DNA from: JACQFK01 sp964619955
GTDB lineage: Bacteria; Planctomycetota; MHYJ01; JACPRB01
Assembly (NCBI GenBank): GCA_964619955.1
Contig: CAZUJF010000010.1
Span: forward strand, 1 to 64,000
Direction: 5' to 3'
Length of the DNA: 64,000 nt
Below, in pieces: positions 27,401 through 35,819 of the stretch. The notes under the pieces are model-generated. The model did no database searches and was not told the DNA's origin. It saw only the letters and a program-made list of their open reading frames with translations. Each line of letters starts with the position of its first letter. Positions within the stretch are counted from its first letter, which is position 1. Both the position numbers and the translations under genes were made by a program.

Positions 27401-28026
27401 ACGGGCTGGTCTGGTGCCACACGGGCGGCCGCTTCGGCCCCTTCGAGGGGCAGATCTTCCTCGCCGAGCTCATGTACGGCGGCGGGATCCTGCGGGCGAA
27501 CGTCGAGCGCGTGAACGGCGTGATGCAGGGGGCCTGCTTCCCCTTCTGGGGCAAGGGCCTGCTGGGGCCGCTCACGGTGACCTTCGACACCCGGGGCCGG
27601 CTCTATGTCGGGTCGATCACGGAGCCCGGCTGGATGGCGCAGCCGGACCGCGGCGCGCTCTTCCGCATCGACTGGACCGGCGAGGTCCCCTTCGAGCTCC
27701 GCTCGATCCACGCGCAGCCCTCCGGGTTCCGGCTCGTGTTCACGAAGGCCGTCGATCCGAAGAGCGCCGCGGAGCCTGCGTCCTACGCGGTCGAGCACTA
27801 CCGCTACGAGCACACGGGGGCGTACGGGTCGCCGGAACTGGACCGGACGCGCGTCGAGGTGCAGCGCGTCCAGGTCTCCCCCGACGGAGGCTCGGCGGAC
27901 CTCGTCCTGCCTCCGCTGGTGAAGGGCCGCGTCTACCGGATCGCCGCGAGGGGCGTGCGCAGCCCCGAAGGCGCCCCGCTGCTCCACGCCGAAGGCGCCT
28001 ACACGCTCAACGAAATCCCCCGATAA
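24412..28026 (+). CDS. Pentaheme cytochrome fused to a quinoprotein-type beta-propeller
   Basis: A 1204-residue exported protein with a very short signal (MNLLPALLLAALQEPG). Residues about 20-140 look like a PA14-type sugar-binding domain. Five c-type heme motifs follow: CAACH (161), CVACH (248), CAACH (343), CLQCH (409) and CISCH (529). From about 770 an NHL/glucose-sorbosone-dehydrogenase-like propeller is seen (DLIMPGAVAVDPRDGSVFVA, AYGFRNPLGFASGPEGGIFF, YYGFPNPEQ). A C-terminal Ig-like domain follows. It probably oxidises a sugar or alcohol and passes electrons through its own hemes. The gene stands alone, divergent from the TRAP operon. Confidence 0.85.
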   Translation: MNLLPALLLAALQEPGLFAEYGAGDRKLSRVDLKPAFDWGLSSPHPRLPAGPFTVTWTGLLHLVEADGILFDADLEGELAIRVGDKEAFPGRARLELGAGFHPLRIEYRSAAGKPARVQIGWSGRTFTREPLPPWRLKHEARPHPDLLVERGRNEVARLGCAACHPAAFPGLREPPIGPSLAGLERRMDVARLTERLERSHVSTPGLFNDAGERRAVAEQLLRRPPPEEAPAKGDTRQGKRQFQSLGCVACHPVPDEPLDEQPLLNRRSLPGLGDHRRAAELAEFLLDPDSRYPDGRMPKLVQTPVEARDLAAYLLEAAVPEPAPLPPATNADGQVLLRTRRCAACHPGLPEAAVEPVPIRKSGADCGGLRYAIEEPVRRAIALFAEAAGGEQPSAFHDGQRLLARLRCLQCHSRDSERPPPLEEAGSQLGGAFLQRVPFQRTPRLPYVHEKLAPDYLRKVLQDGGTKARGRDYSYRMPAFGARAPEILKALAEGDGSLVDRAEPVAAVPDPTLAPLGPGLVGFEGYSCISCHVWKGVLLTETDPGALGPELTTATTRIRRSWFDRWLEDPARVHPGTPMPQIFKKDQPATLKSVLDGDALKQREALWAFLSLGPAAPSPKPLPPIAIAVPPGGPLVAQIPVRLPDNTQVESICVLYPTHDLLVFEVGGSLKAAYTGARLLRKVRGRLRYYVVEGKPVAFEAPPAAKFSGYERLADGVRLLGPDGAVVWRLEGRKLRRGNATWLELPPAETPPPLEKLLLPDSGRIEGSLERPGFRAIAFPRPKLDTGEDLIMPGAVAVDPRDGSVFVASMKTGSLYRLNNPDGDASFEDYAGGLFQEALSMHAESDGLYVLHRRNLTKVTEQGRRFERVAALPHGVGETYDYAYGLARDAGGAFVLSYAPYANRTIQGSGSLVRLTPSGPESVAYGFRNPLGFASGPEGGIFFTDNQGEWVATSKLGHIEPGRYYGFPNPEQKEHAKLPAGPACVWIPYAWGRCVNGLVWCHTGGRFGPFEGQIFLAELMYGGGILRANVERVNGVMQGACFPFWGKGLLGPLTVTFDTRGRLYVGSITEPGWMAQPDRGALFRIDWTGEVPFELRSIHAQPSGFRLVFTKAVDPKSAAEPASYAVEHYRYEHTGAYGSPELDRTRVEVQRVQVSPDGGSADLVLPPLVKGRVYRIAARGVRSPEGAPLLHAEGAYTLNEIPR

Positions 28027-28039
28027 GCCCAAGGGAGTG

Positions 28040-28045
28040 TATAAT
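28040..28045 (+). promoter_or_regulatory. -10 box upstream of the zinc-ribbon membrane protein
   Basis: TATAAT, 21 nt before the ATG at 28067, in the 40-bp gap behind the pentaheme gene. No good -35 was seen. Confidence 0.5.
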
Positions 28046-28066
28046 TAATGCAACCATACATTCCCC

Positions 28067-29059
28067 ATGGGAAAATCGATCGTCTACTGCAGCGACTGCG
28101 GAAACGGCCTCCGCGAGGATGACTTCACCCGCGGCAAGGCCGGACTCCTGGACCAGCGTCCGTATTGCATCCAGTGCCGCCCCGAGGCGGCCGGCGCCAC
28201 CCCGCGACCCTCCAGGGCGGCGACGGACCGCGTCCCGCTCGCCACGCCCCAGCGCCATGGCTCGACCCGGCGGATCTTCCGTCCCTCGCACAAATCCCCC
28301 CTCGCGCTCTGGGCGGGCCTGGGTGCGGCGGGCGTGTTGATCCTGCTCGTCCTCGGACTCGGCCGCCCGGACAAACGTCCGCCCTCCCCGCCGGCGCTCA
28401 CGAACGCCACCGAGCCGCCGGTCCGGACCGCGCCGCCTCCGCCACCCAAGGCTCCCGAGGCCCCGATCCTCGTCCAGGCGGATCCTGAGGCGCAATTGAA
28501 CCGCTCGCTGGAGGACATCGACAAGCTGATCCTCAAGGACAAGGACCAGTCCCGGACCGCCGAGATCCGGGCGATGCTCGACAAGGCGGCGAGTCTGGCG
28601 GGCCCGCGCCGGGCGGACGTGGAGCGCCGCCGCGCGGCCTACGAGCAGTCCCTGCTGAAGCCCGTTCCCGCCCCCGAGCCGCCCCGCCCCGCCGCGTCGG
28701 GGCCGACCGTGACGGGCTTCACGCTCATCAACGCCGACACGGACAAACCCGTGTCCGGCTTCGACCCCATCCCGGAGGGCGCTCTGATCGAGCTGGCCAA
28801 AATCGGCACCCGGAACATCGACTTCCGCGCCAACACGGCACCCTCGCGCGTACCAGGGGTGAAATTGACGCTGGACAAGGAGGCGCCCCACCTTGAGCGG
28901 GGCTGGCCCTACGCGCTCTCAGGAAACGACGGGGCCGAGAAGTACCAGGGCTTCACCCCCAGCTCCGGCGCCCACACGCTGGTCGCCACCCTCTGGCCCA
29001 ACAAAGACTTCAAGGGCCCGCCGGGCCACAGCCTGACGCTGCGCTTCACGATCCGCTGA
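28067..29059 (+). CDS. Zinc-ribbon membrane protein with C-terminal beta domain
   Basis: A 330-residue protein. The N-terminus is a four-Cys zinc ribbon (CSDCGNGL at about 8-15 and CIQC at about 34-37). After a basic linker there is one membrane helix (about 78-98, LALWAGLGAAGVLILLVLGL), a Pro-rich stretch, a charged helix (about 145-200) and a C-terminal beta-rich domain (VTGFTLINADTDKPVSGFDPI, then RFTIR at the end). The layout suggests a sensor or scaffold with a cytoplasmic zinc ribbon and an extracytoplasmic beta domain; this type occurs in planctomycetes but has no assigned role. Confidence 0.7.
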   Translation: MGKSIVYCSDCGNGLREDDFTRGKAGLLDQRPYCIQCRPEAAGATPRPSRAATDRVPLATPQRHGSTRRIFRPSHKSPLALWAGLGAAGVLILLVLGLGRPDKRPPSPPALTNATEPPVRTAPPPPPKAPEAPILVQADPEAQLNRSLEDIDKLILKDKDQSRTAEIRAMLDKAASLAGPRRADVERRRAAYEQSLLKPVPAPEPPRPAASGPTVTGFTLINADTDKPVSGFDPIPEGALIELAKIGTRNIDFRANTAPSRVPGVKLTLDKEAPHLERGWPYALSGNDGAEKYQGFTPSSGAHTLVATLWPNKDFKGPPGHSLTLRFTIR

Positions 29060-29071
29060 GCTCCGGCGGTC

Positions 29072-29467
29072 CTACCCCCGGATCGCGAGCAGCTCGACCT
29101 GGAAGATGAGCGCCTCGTTGGGGCCGATGTCGCCGCCGGCGCCGCGCGGGCCGTAGGCCAAGTTCGAAGGCAGATACAGCTCCCACTTCGAGCCGACCTT
29201 CATCAGCTGCAGGGCCTCCGTCCAGCCGGCGATCACCTGCGTGACGCCGAACGTGGCGGGCTCGTTGCGCGCGATGGAACTGTCGAATTCCGTCCCGTTG
29301 ATCAGCGTGCCCCGATAGTGCGTCGTCACGCTGCTCTTCCGGGTGGGCGAGGGGCCCGTGCCGTCCTTGAGGATCTTGTACTGCAGCCCGCTCGGAAGCA
29401 CCGTCACGCCGGGCTTCTTCGCGTTCTCCGCCAGGAACTTCTCACCGGCCGCCTTCGCATCGCTCAT
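29072..29467 (-). CDS. FKBP-type peptidyl-prolyl cis-trans isomerase
   Basis: A 131-residue cytoplasmic FKBP with a helical N-terminal arm (AKAAGEKFLAENAKKPGV), then the classic core: LPSGLQYKILKDGTGPSP, VTTHYRGTLINGTEFDSS, VIAGWTEALQLMKVGSKWEL, LAYGPRGAGGDIGPNEALIF. This is the FkpA/Mip/FklB layout without a signal peptide. A GGAGG site precedes the ATG, and TATAGT lies about 25 bp upstream. It converges with the zinc-ribbon protein gene. Confidence 0.93.
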   Translation of the reverse strand: MSDAKAAGEKFLAENAKKPGVTVLPSGLQYKILKDGTGPSPTRKSSVTTHYRGTLINGTEFDSSIARNEPATFGVTQVIAGWTEALQLMKVGSKWELYLPSNLAYGPRGAGGDIGPNEALIFQVELLAIRG

Positions 29468-29523
29468 CGTCGTCCTCCAAGCAAGGACGCACTATAACAT
29501 GGAAGGCTTGGGGTGGCGCTTTT

Positions 29524-29545
29524 CCTACCGGCTACCAGCTTCCAA

Positions 29546-29552
<7 letters not shown>
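29524..29552 (-). repeat. Heptamer tandem repeat overlapping a stop codon
   Basis: On the minus strand four heptamers: TTGTAGT, TGGAAGC, TGGTAGC, CGGTAGG. The TAG of the DUF1552 gene is in the first unit. Same family as 1339-1369 and 59738-59753. Confidence 0.7.
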
Positions 29553-30853
<1,301 letters not shown>

Positions 30854-30907
30854 CAGCTCGTCCCTTTCGTCTCTGCCTACCCTACGCTCCCCGAGGCCCC
30901 TTCGTGG

Positions 30908-33379
30908 TCAGGGGGCCGCACGCCGCAGCCGGAACGGGTCGCTCTTCGCGATCTCCGCCGCCAGCGTCGAAAACCTGTACTCGTTCTTCGCCAGCGCCGC
31001 CGTGATCTTCTCCACCGCCGCGTCGTCGTAGGCCTCCAGCCCGCGCCCCAGGGCGAAGATCAGCAGCTTCTCGGTGATGCATCGGGCGAAGAGGTCCTTC
31101 TTCTGGAGGAGGACCTTCTTCAGATCCGACACCCCGTTGAAGGAGGTGCCGTCCGGAAACACGCCCTTCGCGTCCACGTCGAACGCCCCGTCCTTGGTGC
31201 GCCAGATCCCGACGGCGTTGTAGTTCTCGAGCGCGAACCCGATCGCGTCCATCCGCGTGTGGCAGTTCGCGCATTTCGGGTCCGCCCGGTGCTGCTCGAA
31301 GCGCTGGCGCAGCGTGCCCTTGGCCTCCTCCGCCTTGACCTCCGGCAGCTCCGGCGCGTCGGGCGGGGGCGGCGGCGGGGGCGTGCCGAGGATCTGCTCC
31401 AGCACCCAGCGCCCGCGTTTCACCGGCGAGGTGCGCGTGGGATTCGACGTCACCGTCAGCATACTCGCCTGGGTCAGCAGTCCGCCCCGTTCCCGGCCCT
31501 GGAGGGACACCTTCACGAACGTGTCCCCGCGGATCGGCTGGCCCCCGGGTTTCGGGTTCTTGGCGCCCCACTTGGGGTTGCCGGCCGTGTCGCCGATCCC
31601 GTAGAAGTTCGCCAGGCGCTCGTCGAGGAAGGTGTAGTCCGCGTCGATGAGCTCGAGCAGGCTGCGGTCGCCGCGGAACACGGCGTCCAGGAAGTGCTCG
31701 GTCTCCTTGAGCATGCTGCGCCGGACGTAGTTGAAGCCCTGGAACATCTTCTCGTCGGGCGAGGCGGCGCTGATCCGCTTGAGCTGCAGCCACTGCAGGC
31801 CGAACTGGTCGACCAGGGAGCGGGACCGCGGGTCCTTCAGCATCCGCTGCACCTGCGGCTCCAGGTTCGCCGTCAGTTTCCCCTGGCCGGCGAGCCCCAT
31901 CAACTCCTCGTCGGGCATGCTGCTCCAGAGGAAGTAGGAAAGCCGCGAGGCCAGCGCGAATTCGCCGATCGCCTGGAAGCCGCCCGGCACGGGACGGTCG
32001 TCGAGTTCCACGCGGAAGAGGAATTTGGGGGAGCACAGCATGGCCTGGAAGACGATCTGCAGCCCCGCCTCGAGGCTGCCGCCGCCGGCCACGATCTGGT
32101 CGACCTTGGCGACCAGGCGCGCAATTTCAACGTCGCTCACGGGGCGGCGGTAGGCCCGGGTCGCGAAGGCCTTGACGATGGTCCGCGCCTGCTCGGACTT
32201 GGGCAGTCCCGCCACGGAGGCCAGGGTGCGGCGCTGGAAGGCCGGACGCGGATCCGTGGGCCCGCTCAGGTGGAAGCTTTCGATGAGGACCTCCGGAACG
32301 GGATCGGCGGCCGGGGCGGGCGCGGGCGGGCCGTCCTTCTTGACGACCGGCTCGGGCTTCCTCTCGGGGACGTCCATCTTGAAGAGCGCCACGGCGATCT
32401 TCTCGACGCCCCGCGTGGGGGGGACCTTCACCTCGATCTTCTGGGCCTTCCCCTCCTCCATCGCGGTGATGTCATGCGTCGAGAGGATGCGGAACGGGCG
32501 GAGCCCCTGGAGGGCGGCGCCGCCGAGCGCGGCGACGTCCGCGTCGCCCGCGGGGTTCTCGATCCGGCGGCCGGACAGCAGGACCGCGACCTTCACCGGC
32601 TTCGCCTTCGCGTAGGCGCGGAAGCGGAACGTGTATTCGCCGTCCGGCTCCAGGCGGTACGAGCGGTGCAGCGGCCCCGTCCGGATCGGATCCCCTTTCC
32701 CCGCCCCGACGGGCCGGAACTTCCCCTGCGGCACCCGTTCGCCGGCGGGCTCGAGATACTTCGCGCCGCTGTGGTCCTCGCGCGGCTTGGGCGTCTCGAC
32801 CGGGAAGGCCCGCGCCATGATGCCCTCGGCCGCGGACAGGTAGCGCTCCATCAGCAGCGGCGGCAGCGTGAGCACGTCGCCGATGTTGTCGAAGCCGTGG
32901 CCGATGTCGTCCGAGGGGAAATCCTCGGCGGGGTCGAAATCCACCCCGACCAGTTCGCGGACGGTGTTCGAGTATTCCACGCGGTTGAGGCGCCGGAGCG
33001 TGACGCGGCCGGGGTTGGGCGCCGTGCTGGGATCCGGCTTCTTCAGCACCGCCTCGATCCACTTGACGATCTTCTCCCGGTCGAGCGGGGTGGGCTGCGC
33101 CTTCGCCTCCTCGGGGGGCATCTCGTGGGAGGCCGTCTTGGCGAGGATGTCCTTCCACATTTTCCGGCCCGCCCGGATGGAGGCCTCCGAGGTGAACTTC
33201 ACCATGTTCAGGTCGGCCTTGGGCTTGGCCTTGTCGCCGTGACATGAGTGGCAGTATTTGGCCAGCAGCGGCTGGACCTTGGCGTATTCATCGGCGGCGG
33301 GCGCGGCCTGGGGGCCGGCGGGGGGCGCCGCGGCGACGAGGAGGCCGAGGGACAGGATCAGGCCGGCACGATGAATCAC
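30908..33379 (-). CDS. DUF1587/1592/1588/1585 planctomycete-type cytochrome c protein
   Basis: An 823-residue exported protein with a heme motif CHSCH at residues 43-47 and a second CANCH near residue 703. Between them are the blocks of the DUF1587 (VTLRRLNRVEYSNTVRELVG), DUF1595/1592 (AYRRPVSDVEIARLVAKVD, FALASRLSYFLWSSMPDEEL), DUF1588 (RERGGLLTQASMLTVTSNPT) and DUF1585 (CITEKLLIFALGRGLE) families. A carbohydrate-binding-like region sits near 240-370. The GTG start has GGAG upstream. It precedes the DUF1552 gene by about 54 bp and the two are probably one exported redox or degradative unit. Confidence 0.92.
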   Translation of the reverse strand: MIHRAGLILSLGLLVAAAPPAGPQAAPAADEYAKVQPLLAKYCHSCHGDKAKPKADLNMVKFTSEASIRAGRKMWKDILAKTASHEMPPEEAKAQPTPLDREKIVKWIEAVLKKPDPSTAPNPGRVTLRRLNRVEYSNTVRELVGVDFDPAEDFPSDDIGHGFDNIGDVLTLPPLLMERYLSAAEGIMARAFPVETPKPREDHSGAKYLEPAGERVPQGKFRPVGAGKGDPIRTGPLHRSYRLEPDGEYTFRFRAYAKAKPVKVAVLLSGRRIENPAGDADVAALGGAALQGLRPFRILSTHDITAMEEGKAQKIEVKVPPTRGVEKIAVALFKMDVPERKPEPVVKKDGPPAPAPAADPVPEVLIESFHLSGPTDPRPAFQRRTLASVAGLPKSEQARTIVKAFATRAYRRPVSDVEIARLVAKVDQIVAGGGSLEAGLQIVFQAMLCSPKFLFRVELDDRPVPGGFQAIGEFALASRLSYFLWSSMPDEELMGLAGQGKLTANLEPQVQRMLKDPRSRSLVDQFGLQWLQLKRISAASPDEKMFQGFNYVRRSMLKETEHFLDAVFRGDRSLLELIDADYTFLDERLANFYGIGDTAGNPKWGAKNPKPGGQPIRGDTFVKVSLQGRERGGLLTQASMLTVTSNPTRTSPVKRGRWVLEQILGTPPPPPPPDAPELPEVKAEEAKGTLRQRFEQHRADPKCANCHTRMDAIGFALENYNAVGIWRTKDGAFDVDAKGVFPDGTSFNGVSDLKKVLLQKKDLFARCITEKLLIFALGRGLEAYDDAAVEKITAALAKNEYRFSTLAAEIAKSDPFRLRRAAP

Positions 33380-33533
33380 GCTCGTTGTCTCCGCTTGCCC
33401 TTACTACAACGGCCGCCCCTCTATAGCGTCAGAAGAATCTCCCGTGACAGCCTCCCGCACGCAATTCCGGGCGCCCCGGGGCCGTACTGATTATGTTCCT
33501 TTGAACGTTATTAACCCCGACCCGGAGATTCTC

Positions 33534-34412
33534 ATGATCCGCCGACGCGATTTCCTGGCGGCCGGCGGCCTCGGCCTCGCCGCGCTCGCCGCCGGACGCC
33601 CCGCCTTCGCCGCCATGCCCCCCGTGCGCCTCAAGAAGGCCCTCAAGTACGGCATGATCCGCGGGGGCCCCACGCCGCTGGAGCGGCTGGAACTCGCCAA
33701 GAAATGCGGCTTCGAGGGCGTCGAGATCGACAGCCCCTCGGGCCTCAATCTCGACGCGCTCGTCGAGGCCTCCCAAAAGACCGGCCTCAAGGTCCACGGC
33801 GTCATCGACTCCATCCACTGGACCACCCGCTTCTCCGACCCGAAGCCCGAGACGCGCGCGAAGGCCGTCGCCGCCCTCGAAGGCGCGCTGCGGGACGCGA
33901 AGAAGGTCGGCGCCGACACCGTCCTCGTCGTCCCCGGCAAGGTCTCCGCCAAGGACGAGAACGAGAACTTCGAGAAGGTCTGGCAGCGCTCCCAGGAGGA
34001 GATCGCCAAGGCCCTGCCCCTCGCGGCCGAGACGGGCGTCAAGATCGCCGTCGAGGTGGTCTGGAACGACTTCCTCACGACGCCCGAGAACCTCATCAAG
34101 TACGTCGACGAGTTCAAGAGCCCGCACGTCGGGGCGTATTTCGACGCCAGCAACATGCTGAAGTACGGCGTGCCTGCGGCGGAATGGATCCGAAAGCTGG
34201 GCAAACGCATGCTCAAGCTCGACTTCAAGGGCTACAGCAAGACGAAACAGTGGGTCGGCATCGGCGAGGGCGACGAGGACTGGCCGGAAGTGCTGAAAGC
34301 CTGCGCGGAAGTCGGTTACAATTCCTGGGCCACCGCCGAGGTGGGCGGCGGCGGCGAGGCCGTCCTCATGGACATCTCCGCCCGCATGGACAAGATCCTG
34401 GAGCTGAAATGA
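33534..34412 (+). CDS. Sugar phosphate isomerase/epimerase-like protein, Tat-exported
   Basis: A 292-residue TIM-barrel protein of the xylose isomerase-like group with a twin-arginine signal (MIRRRDFLAAGGLGLAALAA). Typical segments are LAKKCGFEGVEIDSPSG, LKVHGVIDSIHWTTRFSD, VKIAVEVVWNDFLTTPE and HVGAYFDASNMLKYG, with metal-binding Glu and Asp likely in VEIDS, AVEVVW and AYFDAS. In planctomycetes such exported barrels are common, and may act on keto-sugars. The ATG at 33534 has GGAG 7 nt upstream. Its stop overlaps the next start as ATGA. Confidence 0.86.
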   Translation: MIRRRDFLAAGGLGLAALAAGRPAFAAMPPVRLKKALKYGMIRGGPTPLERLELAKKCGFEGVEIDSPSGLNLDALVEASQKTGLKVHGVIDSIHWTTRFSDPKPETRAKAVAALEGALRDAKKVGADTVLVVPGKVSAKDENENFEKVWQRSQEEIAKALPLAAETGVKIAVEVVWNDFLTTPENLIKYVDEFKSPHVGAYFDASNMLKYGVPAAEWIRKLGKRMLKLDFKGYSKTKQWVGIGEGDEDWPEVLKACAEVGYNSWATAEVGGGGEAVLMDISARMDKILELK

Positions 34413-35665
34413 CCCGGACGCTCGCCCTCCTGATCCTGGCCGCCTCCGCGCTCCGCGCCGACGACTGGCCCTCGTTCCGGGGCCCCTCCGGCAACGGGCT
34501 TTCCGCCGAGAAGAGCGCGCCCGCGGTCTGGAGCGGCGAGAAGAACGTCAAATGGAAGGCCGCCCTGCCCCACAAGGGCAACGGCAGCCCCGTCGTCTCC
34601 AACGGCCGCGTCTTCGTCGCCGGCCCCGAGGACGCCGAGGGAAAACGCCGCTCGCTCTTCTGTTACGACCGCAAGGACGGCCGGCTGCTCTGGACCCGGA
34701 CCGTGGACTTCGGCAGGGCCCTCAAGACCCACGAGACCAACCCCCACTCCAGTTCCACGCCCGCCGCCGACGGCGAACGCGTCGTCGTCTGGCACGGCTC
34801 CGCGGGCCTCACCTGCTACGACTTCGCCGGCAAGGAACTCTGGACGAAGACCCCCGGCACGGTCGATCACTTCTGGGGCGATGGCGTCTCCCCCGTGCTC
34901 CATCAGGGAAAAGTCATCCTCAACTGCGGCCCCGGAAAGCGGAACTTCCTCACCGCGCTGGACCTGGCGAGCGGCAAAACCCTCTGGGAGACCGACGAGC
35001 CCTTCAAGGGCGACGGCGACCGCAACGAGCGCAACAAGTACATGGGCAGCTGGTGCACGCCGCTGGTGGCGAAGGTCGACGGGCAGGAGCAGATCCTCTG
35101 CACGATGCCGACGCGGGTGGTCGCCTACGATCCGGCGACGGGCAGGATCCTCTGGTGGTGCCTGGGCGTCAGCCACGACAACGGCGACCTCGCGTACTCC
35201 TCCCCCACGATCGTGGGCGACATCCTGGTGGCGACGGGCGGCTTCGGCGGCCCTTCGCTCGGCGTGAAGCTCGGCGGCAACAAGGACGACTGCACCCAGA
35301 CCCACCGGCTCTGGCGCTTCGAGAAGCAGCCCCAGTCCATCGGCTCCGGCGTGGCGATCGGAGAGCAGTTGTATGTCCCGCAGGCCGGGCCGGCACGCAT
35401 CGACTGCATCGACCCGAAAACCGGCAAAGCCCTCTGGACGCACCGCGTCGACGGCGCCGCCTTCTGGGGCTCGATCGTCCAGGCCGCCGGCCGCCTCTAC
35501 GTCGTCAACCAGAAAGGCGCCACCGTCGTCTTCACGCCGTCGGCGTCGAAGCTCGACCTCGTCGCCGTGAACGAGCTCAAGGAAGGCTGCAACACGACCC
35601 CGGCGGTCTCGAACGGCGACCTGTTCCTGCGCACGGACAGACATCTCTACTGCATCTCGGAATAA
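34409..35665 (+). CDS. PQQ-like beta-propeller protein, exported
   Basis: A 418-residue protein with signal peptide (MTRTLALLILAASALRA) and a single eight-bladed PQQ-like propeller: DWPSFRGPSGNGLSAE, repeated W-x-x and G-x-x-LW units such as KDGRLLWTRTVDF, SGKTLWETDEPF, TGRILWWCLGVSH and TGKALWTHRVDG. No dehydrogenase residues are evident, so it is probably a scaffold or sugar-binding propeller. It is translationally coupled (ATGA) to the isomerase-like gene upstream, which suggests one pathway. Confidence 0.87.
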   Translation: MTRTLALLILAASALRADDWPSFRGPSGNGLSAEKSAPAVWSGEKNVKWKAALPHKGNGSPVVSNGRVFVAGPEDAEGKRRSLFCYDRKDGRLLWTRTVDFGRALKTHETNPHSSSTPAADGERVVVWHGSAGLTCYDFAGKELWTKTPGTVDHFWGDGVSPVLHQGKVILNCGPGKRNFLTALDLASGKTLWETDEPFKGDGDRNERNKYMGSWCTPLVAKVDGQEQILCTMPTRVVAYDPATGRILWWCLGVSHDNGDLAYSSPTIVGDILVATGGFGGPSLGVKLGGNKDDCTQTHRLWRFEKQPQSIGSGVAIGEQLYVPQAGPARIDCIDPKTGKALWTHRVDGAAFWGSIVQAAGRLYVVNQKGATVVFTPSASKLDLVAVNELKEGCNTTPAVSNGDLFLRTDRHLYCISE

Positions 35666-35783
35666 ACCCCTCCTCGACGTCCGGAAAAAAGCCGATATTT
35701 TTCGGGCAGCCTGACTACATCTAATATGTACCCGTGTTAAATAGCTGGGAGCGGGGGGATCGAAAGGCAGCGGGATACAAGGA

Positions 35784-35802
35784 GGCTCCGGGGGCCGGAG
35801 CC
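35784..35802 (+). promoter_or_regulatory. Leader hairpin before the PD40 propeller gene
   Basis: GGCTCCG and CGGAGCC form a 7-bp stem around a 5-nt loop, 17 nt before the ATG at 35820 and just ahead of the ribosome site GAGGAG. It could modulate translation or mRNA stability. No T-tract follows, so it is not a typical terminator. The rest of 35666-35819 shows a possible TAATAT box at about 35720 and no gene. Confidence 0.35.
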
Positions 35803-35819
35803 CGATCGAGGAGATCCAG

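Noticed and set aside
35784..35802. The hairpin as a terminator of the upstream PQQ-like gene
   Set aside because: It is 120 bp behind the stop, lacks a T-tract and lies directly beside a ribosome site, so a leader element is more likely.
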